Shown piece after piece: positions 16,133-23,006 of a DNA stretch of 31,031 bases (positions are counted from its first letter, which is position 1; every line of letters starts with the position of its first letter). Both the position numbers and the translations under genes were made by a program. The stretch spans positions 1 through 31,031 of the forward strand of contig JBLIKP010000020.1 in assembly GCA_047635375.1 (NCBI GenBank), in the 5' to 3' direction. This DNA comes from JBLIKP01 sp047635375 (lineage in GTDB: Bacteria; Bacteroidota; Bacteroidia; Sphingobacteriales; Sphingobacteriaceae). The notes under the pieces were generated by a model that saw only the letters and a list, made by a program, of their open reading frames with translations, had not been told where the DNA came from and made no database searches.

Positions 16133-16801
16133 ATGCGATTATTAATCATTTCCCTTACGGTGTTTTCATTTCTTGCCAGCTGCCAGCCGATCGAAACCAC
16201 TCACGCCCCAAGCCTGGAGGCCGAAAATGATTATGAAATTCGATCGGACCGACATCTGGTGAATGACATTCCCTCAAAAAATGAGGACGGTTTAATAAAC
16301 GTGGTGATTGAAATCCCTGCAGGAACATTGGCAAAATGGGAAGTCAACAAAGCCACCGGTGGTTTGATGTGGGAATTCCGAGGCGGAGCACCAAGAGTGG
16401 TAAACTACCTCCCTTATCCTGGGAATTACGGGATGATTCCCCAGACGCTTCTTCCTTCAGCTCAAGGCGGAGATGGGGATCCATTGGATGTAATTGTGCT
16501 TGGCGAAGCCGTAGCACGCGGCTCAATTGTGGCTTGCCGAATAATAGGAATGATAAAACTTTTAGACGGTGGCGAACAAGACGATAAACTTATTGCAGTT
16601 AGCGAAGGCTCTCCACTAGCTCACCTTGAATCGTTGGAAGAATTAAGGACAGAATACCCGGGTGTGATTGAAATCCTTTCCTCATGGTTTACAAACTACA
16701 AAGGACTCGGAAAAATGGAAGTAATGGGCATTGTCGACGAAAAAGAAGCACTTAAAGTGCTTGAATATTCAATAAAATCATTCAAACCCATCGACCGTTA
16801 A
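16133..16801 (+). CDS. ppa: family I inorganic pyrophosphatase with a lipoprotein signal
   Basis: Starting at 16133 (MRLLIISLTV) the protein has 222 residues. Residues 1-17 end in LASC, a lipobox (C17), so it should be exported and lipid-anchored, unlike the cytosolic enzyme of E. coli. The catalytic set of soluble family I enzymes is intact: E60, K68 and E70, R88, YPGNYG (95-100), DGDPLD (D114, D116, D119), D145-x4-D150-x-K152, and YK (189-190). It hydrolyses pyrophosphate to two phosphates with magnesium. The stop codon overlaps the ATG of the following flavoprotein gene (TAATG), so they are translationally coupled. Confidence 0.92.
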   Translation: MRLLIISLTVFSFLASCQPIETTHAPSLEAENDYEIRSDRHLVNDIPSKNEDGLINVVIEIPAGTLAKWEVNKATGGLMWEFRGGAPRVVNYLPYPGNYGMIPQTLLPSAQGGDGDPLDVIVLGEAVARGSIVACRIIGMIKLLDGGEQDDKLIAVSEGSPLAHLESLEELRTEYPGVIEILSSWFTNYKGLGKMEVMGIVDEKEALKVLEYSIKSFKPIDR

Positions 16802-18033
16802 TGGCTGATTCAGAAATAAAAAGCATTGCCGTTATTGGCGGAGGGGCTGCAGGATTCTTCGCGGCGATTTCGGCGAAAGCCCATCACCCAGATGCAAAAG
16901 TCACACTTTTCGAGCAGAGCGGAAAAATATTGGCTAAGGTTAAAGTTTCTGGCGGCGGGCGATGTAATGTTACGCACAACTGTTTCAGCATTGGGGACAT
17001 GGTGAAAGCCTATCCTAGAGGGGGAAAACAGCTAAAAAAAGTATTCGGAACGTTTTTCACCAAAGACACCATCGAGTGGTTTGAATCGCGTGGAGTGAAA
17101 ATCAAAGCCGAAGCCGATGGGCGCATGTTTCCCGTTTCAGATTCCTCACAATCAATTATCGACTGCCTTTCGGCGGAAGCTAATAAAAACGGGGTGACCG
17201 TAAAATTAAAATCACCGGTTCAAGCGATCAAACCAACGGAACATGGTTTTGAAATGACGCTAGGAAGAGAAAAAATACAATCGGAAAAAGTTATCATTGC
17301 ATCTGGGGGGAGCCCAACGTTAAAAGGGCTGAAATGGCTCGCTGATCTTGGTCACGAGATAAAAAACCCCGTCCCTTCCCTTTTCACTTTCAATATGCCA
17401 AAGGAATCGGTGAAAAGTCTGATGGGCGTAGTAGCCCCCAAAGCGGCCGTTAAGATTGAGGGAAGTAAGCTCAAGGCCGAAGGACCACTTTTAATCACCC
17501 ACTGGGGAATGAGCGGACCCGCAATTTTGAAACTCTCAGCTTGGGGAGCACGTGAATTAGCTGATAAAAATTACACGTTCACTATCCTCACCGATTGGAC
17601 GGGAGGCGCAAAAGAAGAGGAATTAAGGGCTCGATTGGAGAAAATCGAAATGATTAATCCTAAAAAGAAAATGACCAACCTCTGCCCTATTGATATTCCT
17701 ACACGACTTTGGAATTTCCTTTTAGAAAAATCTGAATTAGGCCATGAAAAACCTTGGGGAGAATTAGGGAAGAAAAACCGCAACCGACTAATAAACACCC
17801 TAATTAACGATCGTTACCAAGTATCTGGGAAGACCACTTTTAAGGAAGAGTTTGTTACATGTGGAGGCGTGGCTTTAGCCGATGTGGATTTTACCACCAT
17901 GCAAAGTAAAAAAGTCCCAGGAATGTATTTCGCAGGGGAAGTGTTGGATATTGATGGAATCACAGGCGGATTTAATTTTCAAGCCGCTTGGAGCACAGGT
18001 TTTGTGGCGGGTATGTGTGAAGAAAATCTGTGA
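16801..18033 (+). CDS. BaiN/HI0933-type FAD-dependent oxidoreductase
   Basis: The 410-residue protein has the dinucleotide-binding motif IGGGAAGFFAAISA (about 11-24), followed by the ribose-binding acidic residue in LFEQSGKILAKVKVSGGGRCNVTH, which is characteristic of the BaiN/YhiN/HI0933 flavoprotein family. FYFAGEVLDIDGITGGFNFQAAWSTG-type C-terminal flavin contacts are present (GMYFAGEVLDIDGITGG). The protein is cytosolic. Members catalyse reductions or remain without known substrate; BaiN itself acts on bile-acid intermediates in gut bacteria, so a specific role is not implied. It overlaps the pyrophosphatase stop codon by one base, hence one operon. No terminator is seen except the hairpin repeats that begin about 40-60 bp downstream. 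Confidence 0.88.
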   Translation: MADSEIKSIAVIGGGAAGFFAAISAKAHHPDAKVTLFEQSGKILAKVKVSGGGRCNVTHNCFSIGDMVKAYPRGGKQLKKVFGTFFTKDTIEWFESRGVKIKAEADGRMFPVSDSSQSIIDCLSAEANKNGVTVKLKSPVQAIKPTEHGFEMTLGREKIQSEKVIIASGGSPTLKGLKWLADLGHEIKNPVPSLFTFNMPKESVKSLMGVVAPKAAVKIEGSKLKAEGPLLITHWGMSGPAILKLSAWGARELADKNYTFTILTDWTGGAKEEELRARLEKIEMINPKKKMTNLCPIDIPTRLWNFLLEKSELGHEKPWGELGKKNRNRLINTLINDRYQVSGKTTFKEEFVTCGGVALADVDFTTMQSKKVPGMYFAGEVLDIDGITGGFNFQAAWSTGFVAGMCEENL

Positions 18034-18074
18034 CCCCTCGATTTGAGGAATCACGGACTACTTGTTATTTAACT

Positions 18075-18304
18075 TTTCTTTGGTACCCCCAAGCCTTCCC
18101 TCAGGGTCCTCGCTGAGAGACCCGGAGGGAAGATTGAATTTCCAATCAGGGTCTCCTGAAAGGGACCCTGATTACCCCTTCCTATATCGACTTTCGTGAA
18201 ACTTTCTTTCGTACCTCCAAGCCTTCCATCAGAGTCCTCGCTGAGAGACCCGGAGGGAAGATTGAATTTCCAATCAGGGTCTCCTGAAAGGGACCCTGAT
18301 TACC
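18075..18304. repeat. hairpin repeat cluster B: 128-bp tandem duplication
   Basis: Two near-identical 128-bp units carry a type-1 hairpin (18095-18132 and 18223-18260) and a type-2 hairpin (18145-18172 and 18273-18300). Both copies share the spacer GAATTTCC before type 2. The second copy differs by a few substitutions (TCAGGG/TCAGAG). The cluster sits between the convergent flavoprotein and serine hydrolase genes and can act as terminator for either. Confidence 0.9.
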
Positions 18305-18313
18305 ACTTTCATT

Positions 18314-19858
18314 TTATTTCTTAATCGGGTCTAAATCCGTAAAGAAAATATCATCATTAGGCACATCAAAAAGAAGCTCAGTAACCTTGTTATTGTTATC
18401 GGTCACAAACTGGACAGTAGCATGATTGAACCAAGCCTGTGGCGTATTCCACTCCATTTTCCATGTGTTGTAATGCCAATGAGTAAGTTTTGATTTGAAT
18501 TCTGGGCTATGCTCAAATTCGATGGTCATTCCGTCTTTGTTAGCCTTCACGATAATATCCCCGTAATTTTTTGAATGGTAAGTCCCTCCCATATCTTCTG
18601 GCAATAACGAAGGGATTGAGTTCATCACTCGTGCTGCTTTTCTGTCGGCGATTCTTGTATCACCTTCTTTTCCTCTTAAAGTTCCCTCCAACATGGTCTT
18701 CGACCAATCAGAATCTTTTATTCCTAAGAATTCATCTAATATTTGGTATGTAACCGCCATCATAGGGCTTTGCATTCCGTTTGTTAGCACAACAACCCCA
18801 AATTTATGATCTGGAAGTAATGTTACTGCCGAAAGCATTCCATCGTAACCTCCTGTATGGCTCACCATATAGTTTGCACGATAATCGCGGATAAACCATC
18901 CTAGTCCGTAGCCATAAAAATGTCTTCCTGTAGAATTAGGCATCGCTACATTTTGAACAAAGGAATTATGTGTAGACCACATCATATTTCGGCTTGATGC
19001 CGAAAAGAAAGTATCCCCCTTGTACATTCCATGTTCCATGTTCATTGCCATCCATTTTGACATATCACTTACCGAAGATATTAATCCGCCAGTGGCGCCC
19101 ACGTTGTCCCAATCGACCCAAGGAATAGTGTAGTTCACCCCATCGATTGAACGGGCGTGGGGAGAGGCTACGTTTTTTGATTTTGCGATTTGCTGATAAG
19201 ACACCAAGGTTCTATTCATCCCAAGCGGATTTAAAAATCGCTCTTGAACGTTCTCGGCCCAGGTTTTTCCAGATGCCGCCTTGATTACTTCACCTGCCGT
19301 GATGAACATAAGGTTAGAATAACCGAATCCGTCTCTAAAATTGTAGGCTGGCTTAATGTGTTTAACTCGCCTTACAAGCTCTTCAGACGATAATTTTGAT
19401 TTGTACCAGATTACGTCACCTTGGAAAGTCCCAAGACCCACACGGTGACTTAAAATGTCTTTTATATTTATTTCGTTAGACACGTAGGTGTCGTTCATTT
19501 CAAAATAAGGAAGATGAGTTCTCACCTTGTCGTCCCATGAAACTTTCCCTTCTTCCACAAGCTGCGCTATGGTAGCGGAAGTAAAGGCTTTTGAATTTGA
19601 GGCGATGGCAAACAACGTGTTTTCATCCGGCGCCACGCCTTTTCCTAATTCTTTCTCGCCATATCCTTTTGCGAAAATTAATTCTCCGTTGTGAATGATT
19701 CCGATTGCCATTCCAGGGATATCCCAATCGGCAGCGGATTTAGCAATGTATTGGTCTAATTTTTTAAGGTCAATATTTTCAACAGATTGCCCGAAAGTAA
19801 TGCTAGAAAACGCGATAGATACCGCACAAAGGGTGAGAAATGGCTTATTAATTTTCAT
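18314..19858 (-). CDS. serine hydrolase, beta-lactamase class C fold (secreted)
   Basis: The 514-residue protein starts with a signal peptide (MKINKPFLTLCAVSIAFSSITFGQ), so it is periplasmic. The beta-lactamase/transpeptidase-like domain has the catalytic SxxK (S87-N-S-K90), YxN (Y180-S-N182) and the HTG triad (H334-T-G336, replacing KTG as in class C/D-alanyl-D-alanine carboxypeptidase relatives). A C-terminal domain of about 130 residues (from RAARVMNSIPSLLPEDMGGTY) fits the DUF3471-like domain of such proteins. Likely substrates are peptides or esters of the envelope; resistance to antibiotics is not implied. A TATCTTCG near-box at 19887-19894 is a candidate promoter. Confidence 0.9.
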   Translation of the reverse strand: MKINKPFLTLCAVSIAFSSITFGQSVENIDLKKLDQYIAKSAADWDIPGMAIGIIHNGELIFAKGYGEKELGKGVAPDENTLFAIASNSKAFTSATIAQLVEEGKVSWDDKVRTHLPYFEMNDTYVSNEINIKDILSHRVGLGTFQGDVIWYKSKLSSEELVRRVKHIKPAYNFRDGFGYSNLMFITAGEVIKAASGKTWAENVQERFLNPLGMNRTLVSYQQIAKSKNVASPHARSIDGVNYTIPWVDWDNVGATGGLISSVSDMSKWMAMNMEHGMYKGDTFFSASSRNMMWSTHNSFVQNVAMPNSTGRHFYGYGLGWFIRDYRANYMVSHTGGYDGMLSAVTLLPDHKFGVVVLTNGMQSPMMAVTYQILDEFLGIKDSDWSKTMLEGTLRGKEGDTRIADRKAARVMNSIPSLLPEDMGGTYHSKNYGDIIVKANKDGMTIEFEHSPEFKSKLTHWHYNTWKMEWNTPQAWFNHATVQFVTDNNNKVTELLFDVPNDDIFFTDLDPIKK

Positions 19859-19914
19859 GAGGATAAGAATTTAATTTGTCGAACGACGAAGATAAAATTT
19901 TGGAATGGAAACGC

Positions 19915-20721
19915 CTAATAAGCTACCTTCATATTCAATCCAAGCCTAATTCCGCTTACCTTTTCCCAATCGCCCTGACTTGTTTGTCGGCCATAAACGG
20001 TTCCTAAAAATCCAGCAGAAAAATACAAGCCTTGCTCTCCCAAATCTTCGATCCACTCCATAGTGACAATTACATCCTCATCGATCCAGATTTTGTAGGG
20101 AGTAAGGTCCACAGCAACCCTACCCTGTTCTATTGTGGTGGTTATGATGATGTTTTCCTTTAAAATATTTTGATGGGGAAGGTCGTCTTTAATGGTGTAA
20201 ATGTTAAGTCTAAACTTTACCGTATCATAGGTATTTGACGAGATATTGGTGGCAAACTCTTTTAAATACGTCTCACGGCCTTTTGTTTTTATCCTAACAC
20301 CCACTTCATTTCCTAGTTTATTGCTGGTAAACCCAGCTTGCATGGCACGTGAGTCTGTTTTGTAGCCAAGAATCTTCTCCTTGAGCTTGCTACTTTTTAT
20401 TTCAACTTCTGGGATGTCAAATATTTGCGCCGATAATGAGATTTCCTTTAATTTCTGAAGATCTTTAATTGCCAAGGTTTTCGGCTTAAAGCCGATGGCC
20501 GAGAATCGGACAGAATCTTTGCTTAAAGAATCCGGAATAGAAAGGGAATACTCTCCATTTAGATTTGAAACTGTCCCTAAGTTCTTGCCAGGAATTCCAA
20601 TATTGGCATAAGAAACCGGAGTTTTTCCTTTTTCCTCCGCAATAATTCTTCCCGAAATATTTTTCTGCGCCAAGCAAGAAAATCCAGTAACCATTAACAT
20701 TAGGAATAAGGGGAATTTCAT
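19915..20721 (-). CDS. secreted protein with carboxypeptidase-regulatory-like domain
   Basis: A signal peptide (MKFPLFLMLMVTGFSCLAQ) is followed by a CarboxypepD_reg-like domain at about 20-110: ISGRIIAEEKGKTPVSYANI, VSNLNGEYSLSIPD and IGFKPKTLAIKDL, the plug-like beta sandwich found at the start of TonB-dependent proteins. The remaining 160 residues contain KGRETYLKEFATNI, FRLNIYTIKDDLP and a SAGFLGTVYGRQTS stretch and end without a barrel, so it is not a receptor. It probably acts in the periplasm or outer membrane, without a known activity. It starts nine bases after the GreA-like gene and precedes the serine hydrolase by 56 bp, suggesting one transcript. Confidence 0.8.
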   Translation of the reverse strand: MKFPLFLMLMVTGFSCLAQKNISGRIIAEEKGKTPVSYANIGIPGKNLGTVSNLNGEYSLSIPDSLSKDSVRFSAIGFKPKTLAIKDLQKLKEISLSAQIFDIPEVEIKSSKLKEKILGYKTDSRAMQAGFTSNKLGNEVGVRIKTKGRETYLKEFATNISSNTYDTVKFRLNIYTIKDDLPHQNILKENIIITTTIEQGRVAVDLTPYKIWIDEDVIVTMEWIEDLGEQGLYFSAGFLGTVYGRQTSQGDWEKVSGIRLGLNMKVAY

Positions 20722-20730
20722 ATTTTATTT

Positions 20731-21186
20731 TTATTCGATGTGACTAATTCTATACACTTTGTCGTTAAACTCTCCACTTCCTTTTTCCAAGGCGTTCACC
20801 AAGGTTTTCACCAAAGGTGCATGGGTTCCAATTGCCCAAACTTCAGTCCCGTCAATATCTAAACGGCCTAATGCTGTGGCTAAAAAGAAAATCCCTCCGT
20901 TGGTATGCACAATTGCTCCCGCTTCTATGCCGTGGATTTCTTTCTTGGGATTTATGGACTGTAAAAATTGATTTTGCTGATTCAAGTTCGAGAGCACCGT
21001 CGACAGTTTATCCAGCTCCAATTGGCTCATGGCCCTAGAGGTTTCATGCTTATCACCAGCGCTGCTTTTTGTATCTTCGGAGGTCGCCACGCGGATTTCA
21101 TCAATCATCCTCTGCGTATCAGAGATTTTAAAGGATAAAAGGGTTGCACAGCGTTGGAATAATTCTTCCTTATTTATTTTAGGCAT
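20731..21186 (-). CDS. GreA/GreB C-terminal-like small protein
   Basis: The 151-residue protein has a helical N-terminus with SSAGDKHETSRAM at about residues 41-53 and a C-terminal beta domain (GIEAGAIVHTNGGIFFLATALGRLDIDG, then VWAIGTHAPLVKTLVN). The C-terminal part resembles the FKBP-like domain of transcript-cleavage factors GreA/GreB, and SAGDKHE resembles the region between their domains. Database entries for this Bacteroidota type are often named 3-oxoacyl-ACP synthase; no ketosynthase feature (Cys-His-His) is present, so that name appears to be an error. The role may be RNA-polymerase related, but this is not shown. It lies three bases after the ywbE-type gene. Confidence 0.75.
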   Translation of the reverse strand: MPKINKEELFQRCATLLSFKISDTQRMIDEIRVATSEDTKSSAGDKHETSRAMSQLELDKLSTVLSNLNQQNQFLQSINPKKEIHGIEAGAIVHTNGGIFFLATALGRLDIDGTEVWAIGTHAPLVKTLVNALEKGSGEFNDKVYRISHIE

Positions 21187-21189
21187 AAT

Positions 21190-21387
21190 TTAATCTTCAA
21201 AAACTTCCTTCACTCTTCCAACCAAGCCGTTGTCCAGCATCACCTTGATTCCGTGGGTGTGTTTTGGGGATTTTGTTAAAAGCTTACCCACAATTCCCTC
21301 GGTTAATTCACCTGTGCGTTGGTGATGTTTTTGAATAATGGCTACTCGAGCGCCGACAGTGACATTACTTCTTATTGATCCGTCCAT
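21190..21387 (-). CDS. YwbE-family protein
   Basis: The 65-residue protein is almost entirely a YwbE domain: VTVGARVAIIQKHHQRTGELTEGIVGKLLT, then SPKHTHGIKVMLDNGLVGRVKEV. The positively charged KHHQRTG and HTHG loops and the compact beta-barrel pattern suggest nucleic acid binding, but no activity is established. Length is standard for the family. It heads the group ywbE, GreA-like protein, carboxypeptidase-regulatory-like protein. A terminator for rseP (21394-21429) separates it from that gene on the same strand. Confidence 0.9.
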   Translation of the reverse strand: MDGSIRSNVTVGARVAIIQKHHQRTGELTEGIVGKLLTKSPKHTHGIKVMLDNGLVGRVKEVFED

Positions 21388-21393
21388 GGTGTA

Positions 21394-21429
21394 AAATAAA
21401 AAAAGTGGCTTGAGAGTCCCAAGCCACTT
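21394..21429 (-). terminator. terminator of rseP
   Basis: On the minus strand AAGTGGCTTG pairs with CAAGCCACTT across a 7-base loop (GGACTCT) and is followed by seven T. It lies about 20 bp beyond the rseP stop codon. Confidence 0.95.
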
Positions 21430-21447
21430 AAAATTATGATTTAAAAT

Positions 21448-22764
21448 TTAGCGGAAAAGATTTAAAATATCGTTTCCAAATATGAATGCCATTAATACAA
21501 GAAGGATTATGAATCCGGTTACTTGAGCGCGTTCTAAGAATTTATCACTTAGCGGACGACCCATCACCATTTCGGCTAAAAGGAATACCACATGCCCACC
21601 ATCTAATGCTGGGATAGGCAATAAATTCATGAATGCTAAAATCATACTTAGCATACCGGTTAAATTCCAGAATCTGACCCAATCCCATTCTCCACCATAC
21701 ATGGTAGCAATTCCAATTGGTCCTTGAAGCGATTTACTCGCAGAAACTTTCCCTGTCACCACTTTCCCTAAGCCTCTTACGTTTGCAGTCAAACTTGCAA
21801 AGGCCATTTCAGCTCCACGAGGTAATGCTTCAAACAAGGTGTATTTAACGGTTTCAAAGTTGAAGCTATCTTGAACTATTTCGAATCCTATTTTCCCATC
21901 TTCGGTAACCAAAACCATTTTCTCTATAGTGTCGGTGCGGATGATGGTTAATTTCACGGTGTCCCCTCCGTTATCCAATAACGCTGAGGCAAATTCGTCG
22001 AAAAAATGAACCGACTGTCCGTTTACGGCAATAAATCTATCACCTCGTTCAACTCCAGCATCAGATGCATTGCTTCCTGGAGAAATCTGTCCGGCAGTAA
22101 ATGGAGTGCGGACGGTTACAAAAGGCACCTCTTTATTGTCAGAAAATCTTTCCAAAATATCAGATGGAACTAAAAAATCTAGAATTTCTCCATCACGATC
22201 TACCGTTAATAAAGCCTCACCAAGCAGCACTTCTACTCCGATTAATTCGTTGTAATATTTTACATCTTCGCCGTTAATCTTTATGATTTTATCGCCGTTT
22301 TTCAGCCCCATATCCTGGGCAATTTCTGAGGCAACAATACCATATTTCATTTCAGAAACTGGCAATCTATTCTCGCCATATCCGTAGCGCATGAACCAGA
22401 AGATTATCACACCCAGAACAAGGTTGACGATTATTCCTCCAAGCATAACGATTAGACGTTGCCAAGCTGGCTTTGAGCGGAATTCGTAGTCTTTTGGCTC
22501 TTCTGCCATTTGCTCCTTATCCATGCTCTCGTCAATCATTCCGGCGATTTTCACATATCCACCAAGGGGCAACCAACCAATTCCGTACTCACAACCCTTG
22601 TAGTTGAAATGGAATAATTTAAAACCCCAAGCGTCAAAAAATAAGTAGAACTTTTCTACTTTTATTCCAAAGGCACGAGCAGCGAAAAAATGTCCCGCTT
22701 CGTGCAGTATTACTAGTATTGACAAACCCAACAAAAGCTGAGCGGCCATAATAAGTCCTTCCAT
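21448..22764 (-). CDS. rseP: RseP-type site-2 zinc metalloprotease
   Basis: The 438-residue membrane protein has the site-2 protease motif HEAGH at 21-25 inside the first helix, two PDZ-like regions (for example around IAQDMGLKNGDKIIKINGEDV and ISPGSNASDAGVERGDRFIAVNG), and the second zinc-ligand motif NLLPIPALDGGH at about 385-395. RseP cleaves transmembrane anti-sigma factors and signal peptides within the membrane. Length is normal. It lies downstream of the dnaE-type gene on the same strand but has its own TTTCTTTG/GCAGC start region and its own terminator, so it is probably a separate unit. Confidence 0.95.
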   Translation of the reverse strand: MEGLIMAAQLLLGLSILVILHEAGHFFAARAFGIKVEKFYLFFDAWGFKLFHFNYKGCEYGIGWLPLGGYVKIAGMIDESMDKEQMAEEPKDYEFRSKPAWQRLIVMLGGIIVNLVLGVIIFWFMRYGYGENRLPVSEMKYGIVASEIAQDMGLKNGDKIIKINGEDVKYYNELIGVEVLLGEALLTVDRDGEILDFLVPSDILERFSDNKEVPFVTVRTPFTAGQISPGSNASDAGVERGDRFIAVNGQSVHFFDEFASALLDNGGDTVKLTIIRTDTIEKMVLVTEDGKIGFEIVQDSFNFETVKYTLFEALPRGAEMAFASLTANVRGLGKVVTGKVSASKSLQGPIGIATMYGGEWDWVRFWNLTGMLSMILAFMNLLPIPALDGGHVVFLLAEMVMGRPLSDKFLERAQVTGFIILLVLMAFIFGNDILNLFR

Positions 22765-22781
22765 GTAAAATCAATTTGCTG

Positions 22782-22789
22782 CAAAGAAA
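22782..22789 (-). promoter_or_regulatory. possible -7 element of rseP (TTTCTTTG)
   Basis: TTTCTTTG differs from TAnnTTTG at one base and is followed by GCAGCAAATT, as before ftsK. It stands 18 bp before the ATG. The lack of the consensus A makes it weaker than the ftsK box. Confidence 0.35.
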
Positions 22790-22849
22790 CAGAAATCTCC
22801 TTGCAATTTAAAGTAAGGGGGTGAAATGAGGTGAATTAGTTACAAAATT

Positions 22850-22934
22850 TTCCCTCATGGTCTTCTTCGAGAGACCCGGAGGGAAGGGATTTCCGAATTG
22901 GTTCCAATCAGAGTCTCCCGCAGGGGACCCTGAT
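22850..22934. repeat. hairpin repeat cluster C (one pair)
   Basis: A type-1 hairpin at 22850-22885 (TTCCCTC / GAGGGAA) and a type-2 at 22907-22934 (ATCAGAGTC / GACCCTGAT-like with loop CCCGCAGG) lie between the rseP start and the dnaE-type stop codon. The loop and core differ from the other copies but the arms still pair. It may form the 3' end of the dnaE-type transcript. Confidence 0.8.
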
Positions 22935-23006
22935 TGCTACGATTCTCCCTCATCATTTTTTCATTGATTTTGCTCAATCAAATCTCATAACTCATCACTT
23001 TTTTCG

